Positions 13,731 to 25,448 of a DNA stretch of 64,000 nucleotides are shown here, piece by piece (within the stretch, counting starts at the first letter, position 1; the number at the start of each line of letters is the position of its first letter). The position numbers were made by a program, and so were the translations under genes. Source of the DNA: Aphis gossypii (Eukaryota; Arthropoda; Insecta; Hemiptera; Aphididae); the NCBI RefSeq assembly GCF_020184175.1, contig NC_065531.1:78648604-78712603 (forward strand), written 5' to 3'. Under the pieces are notes generated by a model. The model had not been told where the DNA came from, did not search any database, and worked only from the letters and a program-made list of their open reading frames with translations.

Positions 13731-16700
13731 ATGATCACGATCGGGAGACGGTTGATGCTCGCCGGACTGATCGTCGTCACGTTGCAAATTTGGAATGTGT
13801 CGATGGCACCGACTGAGAAAATTACTAAAACTATTGGTCAACTTATGATGTCATCTAACAAAGTCGGTTTGGTCAACTATTTTGAAGAATTGAAACTTGA
13901 TAAATTTTGCAATTTTCCGTTACTGGATGTCAAAAATTTTACAATGGTAGAAAATGAATTCATTTTTCCATGTTTTTGTACGGTAATGTTCAATGTTAGC
14001 AATGAATTTGAATACGGTCATATAAATAGCTCGGACTTAGAAGCAGCAAAATTTGTGACCGATAATCACAAAGTGAATGATGAAATCATGTTTAACATGT
14101 GGACAAACATAACCAAAAACTCTCAATCAATGAAGTTATTAATGGATCCGTTGAACAGTATAAGCAAATGGAATAAAGTCTGTTATAATTTGAACAACGA
14201 ATTACATACATATTGTAAATTTTTAAATGTAGAGGTGTTGCTGTTTTATAATGTTGTCTTAGAAAAATCTACTAAATGTAAGTAATATTATAAAGTATGC
14301 TGTAAATGAACAATACTGTATTTAGTTTACTTTTAGCTATAAAAAAAAATATCGACAATCCACCAAAAGACCTAAAAGAACCAATTGATACTAGTGCTGT
14401 TGTTGCAGAGCTGAAAACCCCCGAAGACCAACCTCAAATTAAAGTTAATAAATCTCCTGAAAATGAGAAAAACGTAAGTATACCTAATATTATTTTTAAA
14501 GATAAGTTAAAAATAACCAAATCTTATAAAATTTCTAATCATCAAGTTTGATATATCATAGAGTTGTAAAGATCAATGATAAATGATAATTTATTAGTTG
14601 TTTGATTTATTTTATTTTAATAAGTTTTTACTACTTTTGAAATGGAATTAATAAAAGTTAGGTATAGTATGGTACTCAAAAAATATTATACTTTTATGTA
14701 TTTGTTTAAGAGCTGTATTGTATAGAACATGTAGCTTTGTGTTGATGAAACATTTTGTTTAATTTAATGTGTTTATAAGTCAAATCAACTATTCATAAAT
14801 CACATATATAAACACACAATTTTATATGGATATAATTATTAGGATTCTTTTAATTTTTATAATTACTGTATAAAAAAGTTACATATTATCTCACCTTAAA
14901 AGATTATCATACATTTCTTATAAATTGCATTTCTATTTTGATCTGTTTGGTATAAATTTTATATCATATAATAACAATAGATTATTCATTATGCATCAGA
15001 TCTAAAATAATCAAAAGTTGTAGACAATCATAAATGTATCAATTATGCATTGCATAGACATAACAAAATAAACTATTGATTTTACAATGTGTATTTTTTT
15101 TTCTTGACAATATTTGTGGGTTCTTGAAACTTTTACCATTATATATGTTATTATATTTAATAAATGTTGTGAAGTTTTTGTCAAAATGAATTCAATCTAC
15201 TGATTGATAATAGTAAAATAAATTATAATAACAATATAAATATATCATAAAATATATTTAGTGACAAAAGCTAAATTTTAAGACAATATTTTAACATATT
15301 TATTCTCAGAAACATTATTTTCTATAATTTTTATATAAGTGATTTAACTCCAAGGTTTGTTAATCCATTACAAAAAATAACAAGTTACTTTAATGCACTT
15401 TGTCTATGTTAAATAGGTTAGATAGAAATAAATAATGCACTGACATATTATAATTAAAGGTTCATAGCACTCGCATGTATTACCTCCGTCTTACACACTT
15501 ATAACTGTAAATTTTCTTTCACCAGTTTCAATAGTGCTACTTAAAAATTCAAGTATCATAAAAAAACCAATGAGAGAACACAGATATTGTTCTTGCCTTA
15601 AAGTTTAATAATTGGTCAATTCACTCTAATAACAAAATTATAAGCTCAATATTGAAACTGGTGAACAAAAATTTTCTGCCGTACATGTGTAAGACGCAAA
15701 GAACACATGAGGGTGCGACGTTCTCTTAATGTAAAAAAAAATTACTAATAAAGACCCTATATCAATGTCACCCAAAATAAATTGTTTCAGTGAAATACAA
15801 ATTTTCAATATTGTTTTCAAACAAGATGTACTTGGATAGTGTTTTTTAAAAGTGAATACTTTTTTAGAACCAATTATCCTATTGTTTCTTGCTGCCTAAT
15901 TAATAGAAATATAACTATATAATTTATTATTATATTTTAATAAGTTATATCAATAACTGATTAAAATATTATTTAGGTAGGTGATATTCCAAAAATAGCT
16001 GAAGTCAACATTGATAATAATAATAATAATAATAATGATGAAGAACTTCGTTCAGACGTACCAAAAGATATAAACTTTGATGAAGATGATACTACCATTG
16101 AAGATGAAAAACCAGTTGAAGAAACAGAGACCCAAACTCCAATTGATACTAAACCTGATTCAAGTTAGTACCTATTATCCACAACTATAAAAACATCTTA
16201 GATTTAATGTAATATTCATAATATTAAACAAATGTTATTTATTTTAGAATCTAATGATGATTATCCTAAAGAGGATGACGGTACCATTCACCGATCAGGT
16301 AAACTTATTTTTTTTAAAAAAAAAAAATTGAAAATTATTATTTTGTTCATACTTTTATTACATTACTTTTTAAAATAAAAATAATACATGTATCATTCTT
16401 TTGCAGAAACCAAAGAAGGTTTATCAAGATTAGGTCCAAAGCCTAAATTTGCAAATCGTGGGTTTGGCGATACAGAAGAATCACATTTCCTTTTCTACTT
16501 CAGCATAATGACTATCCTATCAATGATATTTTATTTAGCTTTATACAATAAGAAAAAAGTAAGCATACAATTTTTGAAACTATATGGTTTGATTTGAATT
16601 CATTCTCATTTGCTGTGACTTATAAATACATTCTAAGAGAAGAATAATAATAAACTATTCAACATTATCCAGCAAAAAAATACATATACCTATATAATAT

Positions 16701-16915
16701 GTATATTGTATATGACATGTTTTATTGTAAATAAAAATGTTTATTTAAATATTTTCTTTTCTCTCTTTTTCTTCAAACTATTCATGTATTACACTATCTT
16801 GTTTCAGATAATTGCACTTTTAATTGAAGGGAGGCGAAGTACAAACCACAGAAGACGACCAAATACTTCTAGTTATTCAAAAGTAGAGACTGATGATGGA
16901 TCGACTGTGTTTTGA
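13731..16915 (+). CDS. TGN38/KCT2-family single-pass membrane protein
   Basis: Exons: 13731-14277, 14337-14473, 15977-16163, 16248-16298, 16407-16558, 16808-16915 (1182 nt, 393 residues plus stop, phases consistent). The N-terminal signal peptide (MITIGRRLMLAGLIVVTL) decided the start; an in-frame ATG at 13653 would place 26 residues before it. Then follow a lumenal domain with several Cys (roughly residues 20-185), a low-complexity acidic linker including a run of seven Asn encoded by AAT repeats, a conserved pre-membrane segment, one transmembrane helix (about 18 residues around SIMTILSMIFYLALY), and a cytosolic tail NKKKIIALLIEGRRS ending with a Tyr-based motif YSKV. The juxtamembrane tail and the Tyr motif match the pattern of TGOLN2 (TGN38/46) and KCT2, which cycle between trans-Golgi and plasma membrane using such a YxxPhi signal. 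Only the C-terminal third is conserved enough to place it; the lumenal part is not recognisable. Confidence 0.82.
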
Positions 16916-18029
16916 TGAAATTTATTACCTTTAGTGATTTCTATTGCGAAAACAAAATTAGTCGTAGACTCTCAATGTTGTGATGTTGAGTGGTTATTGA
17001 TTGAAGAATTTCCTATAACAATAATTGTTGAATATGTAATGGGATATATATTAATAAGTTAGAAAAAAAACTGTGATGAAAATATGTATATATAAATTTT
17101 ACAAATTTTTAGGAACCTTTAGCTTTATTTTGATATTAATTTTAAACATTACAAACTGTTGATCTTAACTTTGTAACTGTCCAAAAAACAAGTAACATAA
17201 ATACTTAAATTTGTAATATAAACATAGTTTTGTTTTTTTTTTTTTTTTATTGAAAAAAAGAACATTTTGTACACATAATATACTTAATATATATCTATAT
17301 ATAAAAGTAAAATAATCACCTATTATGTTTGTTCTTAATGTATTCCTACACATTTAAGTTAATCACTCCAAAACTAGTCATCTTTAGCCTAAGGAATGAA
17401 AAACTTGTTATTTAATATGAATATGTTCATACTTTTACTTGAAATTTAAATGCACTTACTAAATTTCCTTCAATTAAATATGTATATTGTTAGTTTCTAA
17501 ACCGAATATAAAATATAAAAATAAATTACAGTTATGGGCCATGATTCATTAATTACCGCAAATAGTTATTTATAAATTCTGATTGTTCCAATAAATGAAA
17601 TGATTTTACAATAATGCTTTTGTATATATGTGTTATTAATATAGTATTGATTTTTGACTTAAGTGTCTCATCACAGGTTGAAATAGAAATGATGTATTAA
17701 ACTACAACAAAGAGGATTTCTGGTAGCAATTTGAATGTAGTTCATACTTTGGAGGTAAATAAAAATATACATTATAAGTTAATTATATACCTTGAAAGCA
17801 CTTATACTTTTGGTCATTGGTTTATTTTAAGCAATTTTTTTTATTTAGGTAGGTATTAGGAGTAGGCATTGTTTGCTGCAGTTAGGTAATGGAGTTTTAG
17901 TTTATAGGTTGGCTATTAAGTATTGATACTCTAATAGTGCATTCATAGTATTGAACTTTCATCACTAAACATATTACCTATAGTAAGGTTGAGATATTAA
18001 AACTAGGAAGATAATGATTAATTAGAATT
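16916..18029. other. Intergenic, 3' UTR of TGN38-like gene and AT-rich spacer
   Basis: It follows the stop of the TGN38-like gene. AATAAA-type signals occur, for example in the ccaataaatg context near 17590. No exon or RNA gene is seen. Confidence 0.4.
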
Positions 18030-18735
18030 CAAAGGTTCCCAACCTCTTTGGTGCTACGGACCACTGGAAGAACTTTCAATAAGTCACAGACCACCACGAT
18101 TGTATTCTTTATTTGTCTTATACGGGTATAAGAATCAATTTTTTTCACACATTTTAGAATTTAGATTATGAATAGATAAAAAATGATGTTCCTTATAGCA
18201 GGCTTTTAATAATGTTTATAATAGTTGATCATTTTTTATTAAAGTTTAAAATAATTAACAATTTTACGCAAATTACTATTCTAAAAAAATGTACATCTGC
18301 CGATATAATCATCATATCTTAATGTACAAACAAGGTAAAATTATCGGTTGAAATAATAACATAAATTTCACTGTATAATGTAAATTTAGAAATAAACGAC
18401 GTAGTATACATTATTCAGTATTTGTGTTATGCCTCAAAGGAAACTGAAATACTTAAAATATTTTTTAAATTTATAAGTATGGCTCGTGAACCATAGGTTG
18501 AAACCTACGCATTATTCAGTATTTGTGTTATGCCTCAAAGGAAAATGAAATACTTAAAATATTTTTAAATTTTATAAGTATGGCTCGCGGACCATAGGTT
18601 GGGAACCTATGCACTATTCAGTGTTTGTGTTATGCCTCAAAGGAAAATGAAATACTTAAAATATTTTTTTAATTTACAAGTATGGCTCGCGGACCTCCTC
18701 ACAGTGTCTCGTGGACCATAGGTTGGGAACCTATG
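18030..18735. mobile_element. Non-autonomous hAT-like element remnant
   Basis: The left end reads caaaggttcccaacct, and the right end, as reverse complement, reads cataggttcccaacct, giving terminal inverted repeats of about 16 bp with one or two mismatches. The adjoining gtgctacggaccactgg also resembles the ends of many short hAT-derived elements. There is no transposase ORF. Flanking 8-mers (ttagaatt on the left, aattttta on the right) do not match, so the exact ends or an intact target-site duplication are not shown. The right half is occupied by a tandem repeat (next entry). Confidence 0.5.
18411..18735. repeat. Three-copy tandem repeat, period about 101 bp
   Basis: Units begin near 18411, 18511 and 18613, each starting (t/a)ttattcagt or a variant. 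Each carries tttgtgttatgcctcaaagg, a poly-A/T middle, aagtatggctcg and then an accatagg-ttg-aacct terminus. The third copy holds an extra segment (ctcctcacagtgtctcgtgg). Each unit ends with the terminal repeat of the enclosing hAT-like element, as if the element's right end had been copied in tandem. Confidence 0.85.
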
Positions 18736-18889
18736 AATTTTTATTTGTTTCAGAAAAATTCGCGTGCTAGTCGGCTCGTATTATACAGGTATTTTACCGA
18801 TATTATTTAAATACATTTTTATTATATCATTGTTTAAACAACGGAAACTCACATTTTTACAGCGATTGTAATAATCACGAAAACTGCAT

Positions 18890-21800
18890 TCAGTTTGTAC
18901 AGTGGCAACTGTCCTTCGTGTTTCTCATTATCCATCCTAGATACTTGTCGACCCTTGTGTACACTCCAGGAAGTTTTGGAGCTCCGCACCCGATACCCCA
19001 CGATACGATTCCTGAAAAACGAATCATTTTGCACGATCACTCGAGACGTATTTAACACTGTCATATAGAAATTGGAAGATAGGTACCTGTATTATATAAG
19101 ATATTAAGTCGCTATAAGCTCACCTGCTACTGTTATTTTTTCGGTATTATCATAGAGCATCAGAGGTCCACCGCTGTCGCCCTAAAAAGATTATTTTGTC
19201 AACATCTATAATGCGATTAATAATATATGCAAAAGCACGTGGCAGTCTTAAAGACTGGTCAATATTGGTGAATTATTGACAGCGGCGGCTTTACGATAAA
19301 AGCCGCAGCGTGTCAATCGTCCGCTTATTGCGGCCTAAAAGTTCAAAACATTTCAATCTCAATTTCGGATTTGTTTATACTTGTATTCCGTCCAATAATT
19401 GGTATACCTAATACCCAATAGGTAGGTAAGTATAAAAATAAATAATTTTAATAATTATTTGATTATTTAAATGAGCTTTGTATTTGTGCGCATTACATCT
19501 AATCGAGTCAGATAAAATGGCTATAGTTAATATTTGATATATCTATATTTATCTTACGTCATTTATAGTACAGGTTATACGAAATGAATAATTAGTAAGT
19601 ATTAAGTACACCGTATATGACGAGATGACTAATATTATTTCTAGTACAAATATAAATCGATGGTAAGTCGATCGTCAAAACTTATTTAAGTAGCGACGGT
19701 ACTTGTATTTTACAATAATAATAGGTAGTTAATAGAAAAAAATCAATCGCAGTAAAATTCACGTGTACGTGTAATTTAATCAGTTATTAATATATTAAGT
19801 ATTAAATAGTAATTATATTATTTTTTAGCATTCTAAAACTATATAATTTTTTGATATTGTTTATTGACAGTTCGCCTAAGCCTGTAAAATATTAGTAAAA
19901 TGGGTATTGTTTTTCGGATTCGATTGGTTGTTTTCGGGACTAAATTAGGCTTAAATTTAAGTCCACGGGATTCGACCTTATACGTCACTTGACGGCCTCA
20001 CATCCAGTAGAATACAATATACCACTCCATTCATTTTTAATGCATTCACACATTTCATATCCCAATTGGATCGACTTATAAACACCTCCCCTCACTCGTA
20101 TAATATGTATTCGTTTATGTGTATTATCGATCGCCCTACAAATAAAACCATGTTCCCACGTGACCACTTTACGCCTTACGTTAAGTATTCGAGTTTTTTA
20201 AGTTAATACGCCGCACTTCCCGATGTCTGCCAGCAGCAGCCTATATTTTGTACCTTTGTACGTATAGATTATATATTTATATAAAATTACTTTTTTATTA
20301 GATTTTTATACCATGACCTACCTATTATAGGTTTATATCAATATCGACATCTCCGTATAACATATTATCATTAATTATTAAATGTTTACATGTTGGCGCT
20401 AAGGTACCTGACACGAATCCGCTCCTCCTTCCCGGAGTCCGGCGCACATCATGTTGGGCGTGTATCCCGTTTTCTCGATCTCGGGTACGGCGGCACATTC
20501 CTTTTCGGTCCACACGGGAAGCGTCACGTGCCTGAGAGTCAGCGACGTGCTACTGAATTCGTCCAACTGTCCCCAACCGGCCACGGCAGCGGTCAACCCG
20601 CCGTAGTCGTACCCTGAGTCATAATCGTGACGAAAATTAACGGTTTATGTCGAGGCAACGAGAAAACCAAAAAAGGAGGGGGCAATCGAAAAGTTACTTA
20701 TAGCTTTTAGAGATTACGCAGTTGAACTCGACTTAGACACATAGCATTATGGAATACAGTTTATTGATAGGCATTGGTTAAAATTATTTAGTACCTAATC
20801 TAATTAGTATTGTTCGGTTATATATTGACTACACGAAAACAATGCATTTGTATCTTTTGAAGGTACCTATAGTGATGTTTTAAGTGTTTTAACATTAACT
20901 ATAATAACTAAATTTTATATTATATGATATATAGGTAGGTGTACATAGTTGTTAATTTCCAATTAGGTAATGTAATACGTAGTTGAATTCGCTTAATAAT
21001 ATAGCTTTACTACGAGGAATAACAGGAATCACTAAATTGTTACTTTATATTTTCCCAGGACAATTAACTGTTTGTTTCCGCTTCCGTATACGTAGAATTC
21101 AAAACGCAAAAATCAAACGTCATAGACATCAATTATTGTAAGCACAGTTTCAGCCACCCCTCCCCACCCTTAGATGTGATAATTGTCACGATTTTGAAAG
21201 TATATCATTAATTCTAATAAATATACCAAATAAACCTTAATGCTAAAACACCTAAAACTAAATTCGTAGATTTTTTTAAAGAAAAAAAATTTGCTCCGTA
21301 CTCCAATTTCAGATTTTTAGATTCGCGGCTGAATGTAAGTATAGTTTTTTTTGTTTTGTTCAAACATAATACATAAAGTTTATATATTATACAACTCTAT
21401 AGTTCCTTTACTTTAGATAATAATAAAAATATGTTATCCACTATTTTTATAATTTTAGTACAATTGAATCTAGCCATAATAGTTAAGTCTTACGTTAAAT
21501 GTGGGAATTATGCAGTGCAGTTAAAACGGTGGAAAAGTCAACTTATTAAATAATTTAAATTGGTATGTACAAAATATTAAATAATATTGTCAATAAATGT
21601 TCCGCGGAATAGTTTTGAAAAATAATTCGCTTACTGATCATAGGCAGACAAATGGACTGGGTGGTACGTTCGAATTTCACGGGTCTGACCATCTTGACCA
21701 AAGCTATGTCGTTGTCGTGCACGTTCGTCCCCAGTCGATTATACTTGTGGTGTATCTTCACCACCGAAGCACGGATGACGTGCGGTCCACCCGGAAACAG

Positions 21801-24800
21801 TCTGCCGGGCCTTCTGGTCTGCCCGAGCACGACATGAATTTCCCGATAATTAGTTGCCGGCACTTCGCTTTTAATATGTACAGACGATTATAATTTGTTA
21901 TTATTATGGTTAGATAGTAATATAGTTTCCATATCATATTTTCATGTCGTTTATATGTACATATAGTAGGTATTATATAATACATATATATATATATTGT
22001 TTTTATAAGTTAAAAATTAATTTCATGATTTGTATATGAATGGAAAATTAAAACTCAAAAGCTATTAGTTCAAATTCTTGTAATAGTCCGATAGTCGCCT
22101 TATATATTTTATAAGTAATAAAAAGATTTTATTTAATTTGTTAACAAAACCTATAAGTGTTCACTGTTTCAAGACAGTTTGATAGATTTTATAGATACTT
22201 TACTTTTTAGGAACCATAAATTAAATTTCTATATTTATACCAGTAACATGTGGAAAAATGGAGAAAGACTTTGGAAAGGTCGTGATTTTTTTCTAAAACT
22301 ATTCATATATAGGTACTACATATACTTTGGTGAGGATTGTATACTTAAAGGAAAAATCGAAATTCTCCTCTATGGCAATACAATATAGGATGTGGCAAAA
22401 TACCCTCCATAGTTTATCTACTAGTTTCACCATACTCTGTTGTTCATTTTCAAAATTGGTACGGTTGATAAATCACTTACCTAAAACAGTGGGCGGCCGT
22501 TAGTACGTACTGATCGGTGACGATGGAACCGCCGCAAAAAAACTTCCTCTTAGTATTCCACAGCGACACCATCCAAGGATATTCGTTTTCTCTGACTTCG
22601 CTGCCGCCCACGATCCTCGTTACAGGATATCCAACACCACACGCTACGAACAATAAGTAATAAAATACGATTAAACGTAACTTATAATAAATAAAGGTAT
22701 ATGACAAGCGGATTCCCAAGTATAATGCGATTTACGTATACTATAATATGTCTAGAAAATGTTAAATAATGTCTAAGAAAATTTACGTTTCCGAAAAAAA
22801 AGAACGCAATGTCGACGTTAAGAAACAAAAATACAAAATTAAACGCCGAATATTTTTTGTTTGTTTTTATTTTAATGTGATGAGATGAATATGATCGCGA
22901 GTGTGGAGTGATCGCCACACCTGCATTTTTGTTGTCTCTCCGTATATAAGTTAGCTAGTAGTAAAGTCATAATACGTGAACAAATAAATAAATAAATGTC
23001 CTTATGTACATAACATTAAATTGTAAAGCAAATAGCGATTAATAAGGATTTTTCTATAGATGTAAATAATATTTTATATTTTATAAATGCTCATAACATG
23101 CTTCAAAATCAAAATATCGATAAATAAGGAAAGATAATTATACAAGTAATATTGTTATACCTTTTAATTTTGAAACAAATAAAACTAATCGTGTTCTGCT
23201 AGACCTGGTTTTATTTTATACATAAATGCCAAGACAATAAGCGCGTGTGTGACTATTAGGGGAGGGGTGTGTGGGTAGTTTAAGTAGCACCTTTATAACA
23301 TTTTTAAATACACCTGTAAAACTAATAATGACAAGATACATAATAGATGTTTATTCTTTCAACTCCCTATACCACTAGTATTATCAAATATCCAGCACTT
23401 ATGAATATACCGTCCTCTTAATAATAATAATGTACTATAGTATATATCTCACTACACGGTTGACATCTCGAATCCACTGCTCCATCGTCGGACTTTTGAC
23501 TACCATAGTGATACAGCAACTATAAAAATAAAATAATGATAATACATAATATTATATTTCCAATAAAAATAATTGTAAAAATGGATTTTTCACCTCATTG
23601 TTCGAAATACATCTATCTCAGAAACCCGACTTCATTGATTCATACTAACAATTATTATAACAAATTGTAAAAAAGGGGGTCTTCGCAATTATATAATAAA
23701 TCATTGTGGTTCGTCAGTTTGCCACAATACGTACTATGAATATATATTAAACTGTCTCCAACTAATTGTTTCATCATTCACCACAAATATTTTAAGTTTT
23801 GTTGTGTTTATCAAACCGTCAAAAACGACTATAAATGAAATGTCCTTATGTACCTAAGCTCGTTTTATGGCACAGTACTAGGTATACAAAAATACAAAAC
23901 ACTCTACTGCAATACATATGTAGGTAAATGACACAAATAATACACTCTTCTCTCTTTATATCACAACTTTGTTTTAGACTTTAGTTGACCACGAAATAAA
24001 TCAAAACTGATTTTAAAGTAAAAAGTTCTCTGATTTTTTCCTACTCGAGTCTCCAAAAGAATCACTTTATACCAAAGCCTCCACAACATCTATACCGATT
24101 ACTCTAAAGTATAAAAAATATCATAATGGTAAAGTATAAGAAAAATATTCAACCGATTCACGATAAATTTATGAAGACTGATGCAGTAGTAAAGCAACAT
24201 ATTTCAACCTATACTACCTATGTAAAATATTGCTGTAATTACTTTTAAGTTATTATCAAAGTTTATGGTAAGAAAGTTATCAGTGATTTCGTTGACTTTT
24301 GTTCTATACTTCTATACTTCGATCTTTAAACTAGATAATACGAGCATTTTAATATTTTACATATTCATATCTCGCTCGATCTGAATCAATCGCCGGTGAT
24401 TTTTTTTACCTATAACTTTGATAATAGGTCAATTAATTCTAATATTAAAACTAACTACACATAATGAGTTCTAATTAACCTAAATTCGCTACGTCGTAGC
24501 TTATAAGACGGAGACAGCACCACACGTGGGTTTGGAGTCTTCTTGAAAACGTTTAAAGCTAAAACGATTATGACGATATTACCTATACACTTTATACCTT
24601 CGTCACCCCGTGCATTACAAACATACGACCCACTCGCAAAATTCGTCATAGCCCGAAATTTTAATTATTTCACTCGATTTTGATTTGCCCGCGTTATTAT
24701 AATTTATTATTAAATCGATACTTACGTGTCTAGTGACGTTCCGTCGGGCCGACACCTGAAAAACGACAGAGTGACACAACAGCGATGCGATCAACGAGAA

Positions 24801-24827
24801 AAACTGCAGTGGCGATAGCTCCATCAC
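18890..24827 (-). CDS. Trypsin-like serine protease 2 (S1 family), complete
   Basis: Exons on the minus strand: 24827-24726, 23519-23453, 22643-22481, 21867-21635, 20613-20408, 19181-19124, 19011-18890; 951 nt, 316 residues plus stop, and all phases agree (0,1,2,1,0,1). Exon 1 is a signal peptide (MMELSPLQFFSLIASLLCHS) with a short basic tail. Exon 2 (67 nt) is a small acidic propeptide ending CQPC which, after splicing, gives C-x-x-C-x-C-G before the activation site R|IVGG. The catalytic triad is intact: LTAAHC, NDIAL, and GDSGGP preceded by ADSCQ (Asp189, trypsin-type). SWG, PGVYTRV and a C-terminal C-x-C (DSCHCTN) follow. It is a secreted zymogen, probably digestive or hemolymph; the sequence does not decide which. 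Exon 2 is my weakest call: it rests on a good pyrimidine-tract acceptor, the GTGAGA donor, correct phase and the family-like Cys pattern. One intron splits CQ|GDSGG, and this intron is absent in protease 1. Confidence 0.88.
19275..19317. repeat. GC-rich hairpin in an intron of protease 2
   Basis: The left arm attgacagcggcggcttt pairs with the right arm aaagccgcagcgtgtcaat around a short loop (acgat), with only small internal mismatches. It lies in the intron between the CQ and GDSGGP exons. It may be a small foldback element; no target duplication was identified. Confidence 0.7.
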
Positions 24828-25448
24828 GAATTATTATATCTTCGAGTGTAGTTTATCATAATGACGTACGTATCAAACAATACACTGATCGTAACAGTAC
24901 AGATGATACATTTTTTTTCGTCATAAATAAGCCATAATATAACAATACCAGCTATATTGGATACAGCGGCGGAACTGCCAAACGACCACACGAGTACGGT
25001 CGTCTATAACCCGTAAGTCACGAATGCGGTGCACGTATACATGCTGCGGTCATCGCAATGCCGTCGACAGTAATGACCGACAATTAATAACTCATTAAAC
25101 AGTAAAATCGAAATATTACATTATTGTAATATTAGGTATATACCGCATCGTCATTTACCTGTCGTGTATTAATTTAATTAACCATTTGGAAAACGGGGTA
25201 AATGCATGTAATAAGTGTAGTACGAGTATGATGGCACGATGACGATTAATGTTAATATATATACTTACTATATATTACGTTTTAACAAGCGGTTGTTCGA
25301 TGTCATTCGTTCTCCTCGTCATCGCCGTTTTTGAAACACGTATTTATGTTACACCTGCAGTTATATCGTTATCCAAGCCGATATAATGGCGGATCCAGAA
25401 GTCACCCGAGGGGGGAGATTTTCAAAAATGAAATATCAGCTCTCCGCC
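24828..25448. other. Upstream region of protease 2
   Basis: This is the 5' flank of protease 2 on the minus strand, with moderately more CG dinucleotides than average for the window. The promoter is presumably here, but I cannot name a core element. No other gene is seen. Confidence 0.4.

Noticed and set aside
24450..24725. Extension of the protease 2 signal-peptide frame past the donor at 24724-24725
   Set aside because: The read-through runs into low-complexity sequence; the GTAAGT donor after TRH and the downstream phase-matched exon explain the structure better.
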